DNA of 64,000 bases from Mycobacterium senriense (GTDB taxonomy: Bacteria > Actinomycetota > Actinomycetes > Mycobacteriales > Mycobacteriaceae): assembly GCF_019668465.1 (NCBI RefSeq), contig NZ_AP024828.1, positions 5,704,001 to 5,768,000 of the forward strand, written 5' to 3'. The notes below the pieces were generated by a model. That model was not told the DNA's origin, searched no databases, and saw only the letters and a program-made list of their open reading frames with translations. This document shows, one piece after another, positions 38,997 through 47,764 of this stretch. A program made the translations under genes and the position numbers. Each line of letters starts with the position of its first letter. Within the stretch, counting starts at the first letter, position 1.

Positions 38997-39644
38997 CTAC
39001 AGCAGCGTCGACCAGTAGTCCCAGAACCGCGCCATGATCAGCAGGAACACCGCGGTGAACCAGAGCGCGGCGACCGACCACCGCCATTGGAAGAGGACCC
39101 ACGCCGGACCGGTCTGGCGGTCTTGCAGCGCCGGGCGATAGGCGATGGAGGCGACCACCACCAGCAGCGACATGGTGACCGCCCAGACCACCATGCAGTA
39201 CGGGCACAGCGCGTTGATGCGGTACAGGCTCTGGAAGATCAGCCAGTGCACGAACACCGCACCGACCAGCACCCCGACCGTCAACCCCACCCAATACCAT
39301 TGCGGCAGAGCCACTTTCGTCAGCGCCAGCAGCCCGGTGACGACCACGACGGTGAAGGCCACCAGACCCAGCAGCGGGTTGGGGAAGCCCAGCAGCGACG
39401 CCTGCGGCGTGATCATCACCGAGCCGCAGGACAGGATCGGGTTGATGTTGCACGACGGCACGTACGACGGGTTTTCCAGGATGTCGATCTTCTCGATCGT
39501 CAGCGTCATCGACGCCGCCAGGCCGATCAGACCGGCGATCAGCACCCACCAGGCGCTGAGCGCCGGCACTCGCGGCGCCGGCGACATATCCGCGGTCAGG
39601 TCGCCCGTGGGGTCAGCGGCTGCCGTGGACACCGCACCGGTCAC
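38997..39644 (-). CDS. VKOR-family disulfide-forming membrane protein (Rv2968c homologue)
   Basis: Bacterial VKOR reoxidises periplasmic DsbA-type proteins and passes electrons to quinone. The 215-residue protein has about five membrane segments. The two loop cysteines are in PSCNINPILSCG (Cys65, Cys73), and the active-site CPYC is at 147-150 in INALCPYCMVVW. The GTG start at 39644 overlaps the stop of the DsbA-like gene in GTGA. The pair is probably co-translated and works together. All four cysteines are present. Confidence 0.93.
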   Translation of the reverse strand: MTGAVSTAAADPTGDLTADMSPAPRVPALSAWWVLIAGLIGLAASMTLTIEKIDILENPSYVPSCNINPILSCGSVMITPQASLLGFPNPLLGLVAFTVVVVTGLLALTKVALPQWYWVGLTVGVLVGAVFVHWLIFQSLYRINALCPYCMVVWAVTMSLLVVVASIAYRPALQDRQTGPAWVLFQWRWSVAALWFTAVFLLIMARFWDYWSTLL

Positions 39645-40408
39645 ATGGATGCCGGCGCGACCGCGCCGTCGATGCCCGGGATGTTGCCCACGATCTCTTT
39701 GATCTTGTTGACCAGCGCATCGGGCGTCGACGGGTCGTAGTCGTCACCGTTGATCTTGATGGTCGGCGTCGCGTTGATGTGCGCGGTCGCCGCTTCGCCG
39801 GTGACCTTGGACAGGTACTTGCCGCTGTTGATGCAGTCCGGAACCTTGCCCGCCGCTCCGGCCTCGCGGGCGAGTTCGATGAGCCGCGCGTTGTCCGGGA
39901 ACGTCTTGGCGGTTTCACTCGGCTGGATGTCGGTGCTGAACAACGCGGAGTGGAAGCGCCGGAACGCGTCCTGGGACTCGTCGGCGACGCACAGGGCCGC
40001 GGCCCCCGCGCGCGACGAATAGTTCTGGTTCCGCGAACTGTCCAGGATCGACACCATGGAGTAGTCGGCGGCGATGGCGCCGAGGTCGATGAGCCTGGAC
40101 ACCGTCGGGCCGAAGGTGCGCTCGAAGTTGCCGCACGCCGGGCACAGGAAGTCCTCGTAGAACGTCACCACGGCCTTGGGGTTGCTGCTGCCCGGCTGGG
40201 TGACCAGCTTGCTCGACGTCACCCGGACGGTGTCGCCGGCGCCGGTGGGACCGGTCTTCTTGTGGTGCGACGTCACGATGTAGAAGACGAGGGCGACCGC
40301 GAAGATCACCACGAATGCGGTGCCGCCGATTTGAACCAGCCGGTTCGACTTACCGCCGGATGCCGACTTCATGTCGAATCGAGGGGGACGTTTGGGTTTG
40401 TCGGCCAC
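39641..40408 (-). CDS. DsbA-like thioredoxin-fold oxidoreductase (Rv2969c homologue)
   Basis: This 255-residue protein equals the M. tuberculosis homologue in length. It has a cytoplasmic Lys/Pro-rich start (MADKPKRPPRFDMKS), one membrane segment (about 26-46), and an external thioredoxin fold with CPAC (Cys89-Cys92, EDFLCPACGNF) and a cis-proline region NATPTIKING. It forms disulfides in exported proteins and is reoxidised by the VKOR protein encoded next to it. The GTG at 40408 is preceded by AGGGAAC. The frame stays open far upstream but is not protein-like there. Confidence 0.93.
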   Translation of the reverse strand: MADKPKRPPRFDMKSASGGKSNRLVQIGGTAFVVIFAVALVFYIVTSHHKKTGPTGAGDTVRVTSSKLVTQPGSSNPKAVVTFYEDFLCPACGNFERTFGPTVSRLIDLGAIAADYSMVSILDSSRNQNYSSRAGAAALCVADESQDAFRRFHSALFSTDIQPSETAKTFPDNARLIELAREAGAAGKVPDCINSGKYLSKVTGEAATAHINATPTIKINGDDYDPSTPDALVNKIKEIVGNIPGIDGAVAPASM

Positions 40409-40509
40409 AGGTTCCCTGATCTTTCGGTACGAGTTGTCGGTCTGCCCGGTTGCGGACAAAGCGATCGGACAAAGCGCCTCTAGATTACCGGCGCCGGCCG
40501 CTCGAGGAA

Positions 40510-41628
40510 TCAGACCCGGCTCAGGTGTGCGCGCAGGGCCGAAATCAGCTCGCTGGTCGCGACCATGCTGTCGCCTCCCAGAGGGAAGAGATTGGCGAAG
40601 CCGTGGGTCAGCGAACCCAGGTACCGCAGGTCCACCGCGACCCCGGCGGCCCGCAGCGCCTCGGCGTAGCTCTCGCCCTCGTCGCGCAGCGGGTCGAAGC
40701 CGGCGACCGCGATCAGCGCGGGAGCCAGGCCGGTCAGCGATTCGGCCAGCGCCGGGGATACCCGCGGATCGGTGCGGTCGAGTTCCGAGCGCCGCAGGTA
40801 CTGCGATTCGAACCAGTCGATGTCCCGCTTGGTCAGCAGGAAGCCGCGCGAGAACAAGGTCAGCGACCGGTTCTGCGCGGTGAAGTCGGTGCGCGGATAG
40901 ATCAGCCATTGCAGCACCGGTGCCGGGGCGCCCTCGTCGCGCGCCATCTGGCTGACGACCGCGGCCAGGTTGCCGCCGGCACTGTCGCCGCCGACCGCGA
41001 CGCGACCCGGCGTCGCACCCAGCTCGCCGGCGTGCCGGTAGGCCCAGGTGAAGGCCGCGTAGGCGTCCTCGATGGCGGCCGGCGCCGGGTGCTCGGGGGC
41101 CAGCCGGTAGTCGATCGACAAGACGTGGATGCCGGCGTCGCGGCAGGTCAGCCGGCACAGGGCGTCGTGGGTGTCCAGGTCGCCGATCGACCAACCCCCG
41201 CCGTGATAGAAGACCAGCAGCGGCGCCGCCTCCCCGCCCGCCGGGCGGTAGTGGCGGGCCGGGATGTCGCCGGCCGGGCCGGGCAGCGACAGCTCGTCCA
41301 CGTCGACGTGGATCTGCGGGCCGGGGAACCCGACGGTCGACTCGCGCATCTGCGCGCGCGACGCCTGCGCGTCGTCATCCACGACCAGCCCGTCGATGCC
41401 GACGGCGCGCAGGCCCGAAAGCATCAGCTGCAACGTCGGATCCAGCGTGTTGCCGTCGATGATGACCGAACGGCCACGGACCAGCCCTCGTCTGATGGCG
41501 GTCGGGATCCACGGGATGACCTTGGCCCCGACGCCGGTGACGGCGCCCTGGATGCGACTGGCCAGCGGCATCGAGGCGCGGGCGGCGCCGAACTCGAGCT
41601 CCGGTGCGCCTGACAGAGGCCTGGTCAT
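40510..41628 (-). CDS. lipN: Esterase/lipase LipN-like (hormone-sensitive lipase family)
   Basis: This 372-residue serine esterase has the HSL oxyanion motif HGGGW at 142-146 and nucleophile GDSAGG (Ser216). The downstream Asp lies in GFDPLRDEGESYAEALR, and the His in GSLTHGFANLFPLGG. LipN (Rv2970c) hydrolyses short acyl esters. The ATG at 41628 is preceded by AAGGGGG; a TTG two codons upstream is less likely. It is transcribed leftward from a promoter in the 41629-42098 gap, which also holds a decayed aldo-keto reductase. Confidence 0.92.
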   Translation of the reverse strand: MTRPLSGAPELEFGAARASMPLASRIQGAVTGVGAKVIPWIPTAIRRGLVRGRSVIIDGNTLDPTLQLMLSGLRAVGIDGLVVDDDAQASRAQMRESTVGFPGPQIHVDVDELSLPGPAGDIPARHYRPAGGEAAPLLVFYHGGGWSIGDLDTHDALCRLTCRDAGIHVLSIDYRLAPEHPAPAAIEDAYAAFTWAYRHAGELGATPGRVAVGGDSAGGNLAAVVSQMARDEGAPAPVLQWLIYPRTDFTAQNRSLTLFSRGFLLTKRDIDWFESQYLRRSELDRTDPRVSPALAESLTGLAPALIAVAGFDPLRDEGESYAEALRAAGVAVDLRYLGSLTHGFANLFPLGGDSMVATSELISALRAHLSRV

Positions 41629-42060
41629 GGGCAACCCCCTTAAACAACACGTGCTAACGCTCGACGACGAACGGTGATTCGGTTACCGCTACCCAATCGC
41701 CTCAAGGCTTGCCGGCCCCGGCGGCCACCAAACGCGCGATCAGCGCCGCCGTCGTCGGTTACCGGCAAATCGACATCGCCGCCGCCCCCGCGTCCTACGC
41801 AGGACCGGCCGAACGGCTGCCGATTCCGGTGTGCCGCGCGACTAACTGTACGGGGTGGCGTACTCGATGCAGAAGGCGCGGATGGACACCTGCCCAGGTG
41901 TTGATTAGGTTGCTTTTACTGGCTCGGTAATATCGTGATCCCCAAGTCGGTGAGCTGTCATCAGACTGCGAGCAACTTCGACGTGTTCGATATCGAACTG
42001 AGCGCCTCGAACTCGGCGCCGAACGGCGTTGGTCTCTCGTTGATGACGGAACCCGGCTCG
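41627..42060 (+). pseudogene. Decayed aldo-keto reductase, multiply frameshifted and internally deleted
   Basis: Three fragments in different frames match an aldo-keto reductase in order. MGNPLKQHVLTLDDER followed by a stop (41627-41677) resembles the N-terminus. RAISAAVVGYRQIDIAAA in another frame (about 41730-41790) matches the intact neighbour's [19 protein letters not shown], followed by its own divergent tail. TPAQVLIRLLLLAR ends in TAA (about 41885-41930), and after a +1 shift NIVIPKSV...ASNFDVFDIELSA (from 41929) matches the neighbour's [16 protein letters not shown] and [13 protein letters not shown]. Most of the central barrel is missing. It is therefore the remnant of a tandem copy upstream of the intact gene. 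The remaining 41629-42098 sequence shows no other gene. Confidence 0.8.
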
Positions 42061-42098
42061 GTGCACAATCTCGAACCTTCAATTTCACAGGCAGGTGA

Positions 42099-42950
42099 AT
42101 GAATTTGGCCGGCGAGTCGGGCTCCGCCTTACCCTCCATTGCTCTCAACGACGAAAACACGATCCCGGCCCTGGGCCTTGGCGTCGCGGAATTGTCGGAT
42201 GACGAGACCGAACGCGCAGTGTCCGCGGCGCTGGAAATCGGCTGCCGGCTGATCGACACCGCCGCGGCCTACGGGAACGAAGCCGCCGTCGGACGCGCCA
42301 TCGCCGCTTCCGGCATTCCCCGCGCCGAGTTGTTCGTCACCACCAAACTGGCGACGGCCGACCAGGGTTTCCAGAAAGCGATGGACGCCTGCAGCGCCAG
42401 CCTCGAGCGCCTCGGCCTGGACTACGTCGACCTCTACCTGATCCACTGGCCCGCCCCGAGCCTGGGGACCTACGTCAACTCCTTCGGCGGCCTGATCCAG
42501 TCGCGCGGCAACGGTCAGGCCCGCTCGATCGGGGTCTCCAACTTCACCGACGAGCACCTGACGACAGTCATCGACCTCACCTTCGTCACCCCCGCGGTCA
42601 ACCAGATCGAGCTGCACCCGCTGCTCAACCAGGAAGCGCTGCGCAAGACGAACGCCGAGCACAACGTGCTCACGCAGTCCTACACGCCGCTGGCGCTGGG
42701 CAAATTGAACGACAACGCGACGGTGAATTCGGTCGCCGATGAATACGGCAAGACCGCCTCGCAGGTGCTGCTGCGGTGGAACCTGCAGCTGGGCAACGCG
42801 GTCGTCTTCCGGTCAGCCAACGCCGAGCACATCGCCTCCAACTTGGACGTGTTCGACTTCGAGCTGGCCGCCGAGCACATGGATGCGCTCAACGCGCTCA
42901 ACGACGGCACCCGGCTGCGCCCGGACCCGGAGACCTACACGGGCTCGTAG
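42099..42950 (+). CDS. Aldo-keto reductase (Rv2971 homologue)
   Basis: This 283-residue TIM-barrel AKR reduces aldehydes or ketones with NADPH. The catalytic tetrad is complete by eye: Asp53 and Tyr58 in [11 protein letters not shown], Lys83 in TTKLATAD, His116 in LIHWPAP. The C-terminal part [20 protein letters not shown] is typical. It starts [20 protein letters not shown], close to the Rv2971 protein from memory. It stands just after the remnant of a second AKR. It converges with the HNH gene (4-nt gap). Confidence 0.94.
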   Translation: MNLAGESGSALPSIALNDENTIPALGLGVAELSDDETERAVSAALEIGCRLIDTAAAYGNEAAVGRAIAASGIPRAELFVTTKLATADQGFQKAMDACSASLERLGLDYVDLYLIHWPAPSLGTYVNSFGGLIQSRGNGQARSIGVSNFTDEHLTTVIDLTFVTPAVNQIELHPLLNQEALRKTNAEHNVLTQSYTPLALGKLNDNATVNSVADEYGKTASQVLLRWNLQLGNAVVFRSANAEHIASNLDVFDFELAAEHMDALNALNDGTRLRPDPETYTGS

Positions 42951-42954
42951 CCCG

Positions 42955-43668
42955 CTATCCCGTCGGGCAGGTCGTCGCGGCCTGCCGCAGCACGCCGGTC
43001 GACGCCAGGTCCACCGGCAGCGCATAGCCGCGCAGCACCGCGATGAACTGCATGGCGTACTGGCAAGCGAACGCCGCGTTCGGCGGCATCCATTGCGCCG
43101 GCGGCGAATCGCCCTTGTCCTGATTGGCCTGCCCGTCGACGGCCAGCAGGTTGGCCGGGTCGTTGGCGAAACGCCGCCGCTCGGGGGCGGGCCAGCCGCT
43201 GGCGCCCATGTCCCAGGCGTAGGCCAGCGGGACGATGTGGTCGATCTGGACGGATTCGCCGACTTTGGGCCCGCGCGCAAACGCGATGGTCTTGTTGGTG
43301 TACGGGTCGTGCAGCGTGCCGGTGGCCACCGCGTCCGGACACCGCTTGATCGAGACGTAGGTCTTGTCGACGAGATCGCGGTTGAGGATATCGTCGCGGG
43401 TGTCGCATCCGTTGTGCCCCATCGGCGCATCGTTGTCGTCGTCCCAGGCGTCGCCGAACGCCGACCGCAGGTAGTCGTAGCGGTGTTGGCGCAGCGGCAC
43501 GACGGCGACGCCCGCGAGCACGTCGGTGCCGGGCTGCACCGTCGGAACGTCGGCGCGCGCGGCGTATTCGGCCGAACGCCGGTCCGTCGAGGAGCCCACG
43601 GTCTGGTAGGCCACCAGCAGTGCGAGCGCCGCCGCCGCGGCCAGCCACAGCAGCACTTTGCGGTTCAC
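42955..43668 (-). CDS. Membrane-anchored HNH/DUF1524-type protein (Rv2972c homologue), coupled to recG
   Basis: This 237-residue protein, equal in length to Rv2972c, starts VNRKVLLWLAAAAALALLVA, a signal anchor, so the rest should be outside the membrane. Conserved segments are RHNGCDTRDDILNRD-like GHNGCDTRDDIL, VQIDHIVPLAYAWDMGA (the HNH-type His/Asp) and NDPANLLAVDGQANQDKGD. This is the GmrSD/DUF1524 nuclease core, so a secreted or anchored nuclease is likely but untested. The GTG at 43668 overlaps the recG stop in GTGA, so translation is coupled to RecG even though RecG is cytoplasmic. Confidence 0.85.
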   Translation of the reverse strand: MNRKVLLWLAAAAALALLVAYQTVGSSTDRRSAEYAARADVPTVQPGTDVLAGVAVVPLRQHRYDYLRSAFGDAWDDDNDAPMGHNGCDTRDDILNRDLVDKTYVSIKRCPDAVATGTLHDPYTNKTIAFARGPKVGESVQIDHIVPLAYAWDMGASGWPAPERRRFANDPANLLAVDGQANQDKGDSPPAQWMPPNAAFACQYAMQFIAVLRGYALPVDLASTGVLRQAATTCPTG

Positions 43669-45884
43669 GCTTTGTCCAGATACTCGATGCGGTCGGTGTC
43701 CGTGAATCGCGCCGCCAGGACGGCCAAGCCGCGGTTGGAGCGGTCGTCGGTGTAGGCCTGAACGCAGAAGTCCCGGGCCGCCTCGATGAATTCCTGATGG
43801 TCGGCCAGGGACAGCAGCCGCAGTGTGATCGCCTTGCCGGACTGGTTGCGGCCCAACACATCTCCCTCGCGACGCTCCTTGAGGTCGAGGTCGGCCAGGG
43901 CGAACCCGTCCAGCGTCCCGGCCACCGCGGTCAGCCGCCGGCCGGCCGACGAACCCGGCGCGGACCAGCTGGCGAACAGGCACAGGCTCGGGTGCCGGCC
44001 GCGACCGATCCGGCCGCGCAGCTGATGCAATTGACTGATCCCGAACCGGTCGGCGTCCATCACCAGCATGAGGGTGGCGTTGGGCACATCGACGCCCACC
44101 TCGATGACGGTGGTGCACACCAGCACGTCGACCTCGCCGGCCCGAAAGGCCGCCATCGCGGCGTCCTTCTCCTCGGGCGACAGCCTCCCGTGCATCAGGC
44201 CCAGCCGCAGGCTGGCCAGCACCCCCGAGCGCAGCCGGGCATACAGTCCCTCGGCGGTCTCCGGGGCCTTGGCGTTCTGCTCCTCGTTACCCGGGTCGTC
44301 GCTCTCGTCGATGCGCGGCGCCACCACGTAGGCCTGGCGGCCGGCCGCGACCTCCTCGGTGATGCGCTGCCAGGCCCGGTCCAGCCACGCGGGCTTGTCC
44401 TTGACGAAAATGACGTTGCTGGTGATGGGTTGGCGGCCGCGCGGAAGTTCGCGCAGCGTCGAGGTTTCCAGATCGCCGTACACGGTGAGCGCGACGGTGC
44501 GCGGGATCGGCGTCGCCGTCATCACCAGCAGGTGCGGTGTCACGCCGGGACGGGCCTTGGCGCGCAACTGATCTCGCTGCTCGACGCCGAAGCGGTGCTG
44601 TTCGTCGACCACCACCATGCCCAGGTTGTCGAATTCCACCGCGTCCTGCAGCAGCGCATGGGTGCCGATGACGATGCCGACCTCGCCGCCGGCGATCTCG
44701 GCGCGGATCTGCTTCTTCTGCGCGGCCGTCATCGAACCGGTCAGCAGCGCCAGCCGGGTCCCGTTGTCGGCGCCACCGAGCTGCCCCGCCATCGCCAACG
44801 GACCGAGCACGTCACGAATCGACCGGAGATGTTGCGCGGCAAGCACTTCCGTCGGCGCCAGCAGCGCACACTGGTAGCCGGCGTCGACCATCTGCAGCAT
44901 CGCCAGCACCGAGACGATTGTCTTACCCGAACCCACCTCGCCCTGCAGCAGGCGGTTCAGCGGCCGGGTCGCCGCGAGCCCGTCGGACAGCACGCCGAGC
45001 ACTTCGCGCTGCCCCGCGGTGAGCTCGAAGGGTAAGCGCCCCAACAGTTCTGCGGCCAAACCGTCCGGACGCGGCGGTGCCGGCGGACCCGACTCCGACA
45101 GCTCGCCGTGCCGGCGGGCCACCAACGCCCACTGCAGGCCGACGGCTTCGTCGAAGGTGAGGCGCTCCCGGGCCCGCTGCCGCCGCGGCTCGCTCTCGGC
45201 CAGGTGGATGTCGCGCAACGCCTCGTCCTCGGAGACCAGGCCGAGCTTCGCGCGCAGCCCCTCGGGCAGTGGATCCGGCACCGGATCGAGCACATCGAGC
45301 ACCTGGCGCACGCACGAAAAGATGTCCCAGCTCTGCAGTTTGGTGCTCGCCGGATAGATCGGGAAGAAGTGGCGTTCGTAGACGTCCAGCAATTCTTCGC
45401 CGCTGGTCGCGCCCGAGGCGTCGGCGATGTTCTTCAGGGATCGGGTTCCGCGGTTGCGTCCGTCCGGGGAGTCGAGGATGAGGAACGCCGGGTGCGTCAA
45501 CTGCATCACGTTGTTGAAGAATCCGACCTCGCCGGAAAGCATCACCTTGGCGCCCTTAACCAGGTCCTTCTTCAAGTAATTCGCGTTGAAGAACGTCGCG
45601 GTCACCTTGCTGCGCCCGGCGCCCAGCGTGATGCGGTGGCACAGTTTCTTCGGGGTCTTCTTCATCGGGAACGTCTTGGTTTCGGCGATCGTGTCGATGA
45701 TGGTGATGTGCTCGCCCGTTTCGGGTCGCTCGCCGTCGGCTTCCCAGCGACTGGCGCCCTCCGTGTAGCTGCGCGGGTAGTGGCGCAGCAGGTCGTCGAC
45801 GGTCCGGATGCCGAACACCTCGTCGAGGGAGTCGGCGGCCTTGGCGCCCACGACGAAGTCCAGCCGGTCGCTCAGCGACACCAT
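43665..45884 (-). CDS. recG: ATP-dependent DNA helicase RecG
   Basis: RecG drives branch migration and fork regression. The 739-residue protein has an N-terminal wedge domain (about residues 50-170) and SF2 helicase motifs: LLQGEVGSGKTIVSVLAM (Walker A), VVVDEQHRFG (DEQH box), MTATPIPRT, and QLRGRIGRGRHPSLC (motif VI). All are intact. It is followed by the overlapping HNH gene and preceded by the FakA-like gene with a 2-nt gap. Confidence 0.97.
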   Translation of the reverse strand: MVSLSDRLDFVVGAKAADSLDEVFGIRTVDDLLRHYPRSYTEGASRWEADGERPETGEHITIIDTIAETKTFPMKKTPKKLCHRITLGAGRSKVTATFFNANYLKKDLVKGAKVMLSGEVGFFNNVMQLTHPAFLILDSPDGRNRGTRSLKNIADASGATSGEELLDVYERHFFPIYPASTKLQSWDIFSCVRQVLDVLDPVPDPLPEGLRAKLGLVSEDEALRDIHLAESEPRRQRARERLTFDEAVGLQWALVARRHGELSESGPPAPPRPDGLAAELLGRLPFELTAGQREVLGVLSDGLAATRPLNRLLQGEVGSGKTIVSVLAMLQMVDAGYQCALLAPTEVLAAQHLRSIRDVLGPLAMAGQLGGADNGTRLALLTGSMTAAQKKQIRAEIAGGEVGIVIGTHALLQDAVEFDNLGMVVVDEQHRFGVEQRDQLRAKARPGVTPHLLVMTATPIPRTVALTVYGDLETSTLRELPRGRQPITSNVIFVKDKPAWLDRAWQRITEEVAAGRQAYVVAPRIDESDDPGNEEQNAKAPETAEGLYARLRSGVLASLRLGLMHGRLSPEEKDAAMAAFRAGEVDVLVCTTVIEVGVDVPNATLMLVMDADRFGISQLHQLRGRIGRGRHPSLCLFASWSAPGSSAGRRLTAVAGTLDGFALADLDLKERREGDVLGRNQSGKAITLRLLSLADHQEFIEAARDFCVQAYTDDRSNRGLAVLAARFTDTDRIEYLDKA

Positions 45885-45886
45885 CG

Positions 45887-47608
45887 CTACTCGACCCCGA
45901 TCAGCAGCGCGTCGCCGTGGTGGCCGGTGCGGTAGGTGACCAGTTCGGTTCCGGGGTGGTGGTCGTGCATGTGCTCTTCCAGGATGTCGCCGACGGCGCC
46001 GGCGTCGCCGTCGGTGTCGATGCCGGCGCCCAGCAGCACCGTCACAAGGTCGCCGCCGGAGGCCAGCAGAAGGTCGAGCAGGCCGATCGCGGCCCCGACC
46101 GCGTCGGCGGCCACGATCAGCACCTCGTCGCCCGCGATGCCCAGGCCGTCGCCGGGGCGGCAGCGCCCCGCCCAGGTCAACGCGCTCTCGGTGGCGATGC
46201 GCACCGAGCCGTGCCGTGCCGCACCGGCGGCGCGGGCCATGGTGTAGCCGTCGTCCACCGCCTGCCGGTCGGTTTCGTGCACGGCCAGCGCGGCCAGCCC
46301 CTGCACCATCGACCCGGTCGGGATCGGCACCACGTCGATCCCCCAGCCGATGGCCGCGGTGCAGCCGGCCACCAGTTCCTCGGCCGCCACGTAGCCGTTC
46401 GGCAGCACCATCACCTGGGCGGCGCCGGTGTCGACGACGGCCCGCATCAGCTGGTGCGCGCTGATGTTGGTGACGGGATCGTGCCCGGCCGGGTCGCGCT
46501 GCAACACGCAGGCGCCCTCGCCGGCGAACAGGTCGGCCGCGCCGTCGCCGTCGACCACGGCAAGCACCGCCCGCTCCCGCGTCCAGCCCCCGGCGGGGAG
46601 GCCGGGCGTGCCGGAGCTCAGCGCCGAGATGACGATCCGGCTGAGCCGCCCGGTCGCCAGCCCCGCCTCCACGGCGGCGCCGGCGTCGTCGGTGTGCACG
46701 TGCACCGAGTACGTGCGCTGCGCCGACGACGGCGCCGAGGCGATGCCCACCGAATCACCCAGCTCCTCCAGCCGGTCGCGCAGCGTGTCCGCCGCCGCGG
46801 GCTCGCAGCCGTCCAGCCGGTACATCACCTCGAACTGGAATGCCGGGCGCTGCGCGGCCGCCTCCGGCTGCGGCGCTCGCGGCGACAGCTCGTACACCGT
46901 GCGGGCGGGCGCTTGCCCGGTGATGGTGGATCGCAACGCGTCCAGCAGAACCAGCAGACCGCGCCCGCCGGCGTCCACGGCGCCGGCGTCGGCCAGTACG
47001 TCAAGCTGTTCGGGGGTCTTTTCCAGCGCCACCACCGCCGCGTCACCGGCGGCGATGACCGCCGGCACCAGCCCGTCCCCGGCCTCGGCGCACCGCGCAA
47101 CCGCACCGGCGGCCGCCCGCAGCACAGACACGACGGTCCCGGGGACCTCCTCACCGCCCATCGAGCTGATCACCAGCTCCACGCCGCGCTGCAGCGCCCC
47201 GCCGAGGACGACGGCGTCGATGTGGGCCAGTTCGCCCCCGGCGTCGGCCGCGGCCGTCGCGGTGGCGTCGGCGATGCCGCGCAGGATCTGCGACAGGATC
47301 ACCCCGGAATTGCCGCGCGCGCCGTTCAGCGCGCCGGTCGACAGCGCCGCCGCGGCCCGCGCCGCGCAGGTCGAGCCCTCGGCGACGGCACACGCCTTGG
47401 CTTCGGCCAAGGCCGAACGCATGGTGAACAGCATGTTGGCGCCGGTGTCGGAGTCGGCGACGGGGAAGACGTTGAGCCGGTTGATCTCGTCGATGTGCGT
47501 GATCAGGTCGCTGACGGCGGTGTGCGCCCAGTCGCGCAGGGTGATCGCGTCCAGGAGACGATCCTGCGACGTGTCAGCAGTGCCCAGGGTGACCCACCTC
47601 CTCCGCAC
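45887..47608 (-). CDS. DAK2/FakA-type fatty acid kinase (Rv2975c-Rv2974c homologue, undivided)
   Basis: This protein of about 573 residues has an N-terminal DhaL (DAK2) kinase domain with the nucleotide/Mg motif NVFPVADSDTGANMLFTMRS and GARGNSGVILSQILRGI. A middle region and a C-terminal domain (ADAVGAAIGLLDLLLASGGD, VTVLLGAGIDTDGD) follow, as in FakA. FakA with a FakB partner phosphorylates exogenous fatty acids; no FakB/DegV gene is in the window. M. tuberculosis annotates two ORFs here (Rv2975c and Rv2974c, as recalled), while this gene is continuous. Start choice is unsure: GTG at 47608 is the most upstream non-TTG codon, but the best SD (GGAGGAGG) lies after it and would favour CTG at 47587. 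Confidence 0.87.
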   Translation of the reverse strand: MRRRWVTLGTADTSQDRLLDAITLRDWAHTAVSDLITHIDEINRLNVFPVADSDTGANMLFTMRSALAEAKACAVAEGSTCAARAAAALSTGALNGARGNSGVILSQILRGIADATATAAADAGGELAHIDAVVLGGALQRGVELVISSMGGEEVPGTVVSVLRAAAGAVARCAEAGDGLVPAVIAAGDAAVVALEKTPEQLDVLADAGAVDAGGRGLLVLLDALRSTITGQAPARTVYELSPRAPQPEAAAQRPAFQFEVMYRLDGCEPAAADTLRDRLEELGDSVGIASAPSSAQRTYSVHVHTDDAGAAVEAGLATGRLSRIVISALSSGTPGLPAGGWTRERAVLAVVDGDGAADLFAGEGACVLQRDPAGHDPVTNISAHQLMRAVVDTGAAQVMVLPNGYVAAEELVAGCTAAIGWGIDVVPIPTGSMVQGLAALAVHETDRQAVDDGYTMARAAGAARHGSVRIATESALTWAGRCRPGDGLGIAGDEVLIVAADAVGAAIGLLDLLLASGGDLVTVLLGAGIDTDGDAGAVGDILEEHMHDHHPGTELVTYRTGHHGDALLIGVE

Positions 47609-47764
47609 CAATTTTGGGGTGGGCGCCAGCGTAGCCGTGCGATGGAGCCGCTGCGTTCAGTTGCTCGCCGCCGTTGCGAAAGCCCGAGCAGCGAGCACCA
47701 GATCCATCTGATCGAGGTGGTCCTCGACGCCATTCACCATCGCAAGAATAAACCGCGGCCCGAC

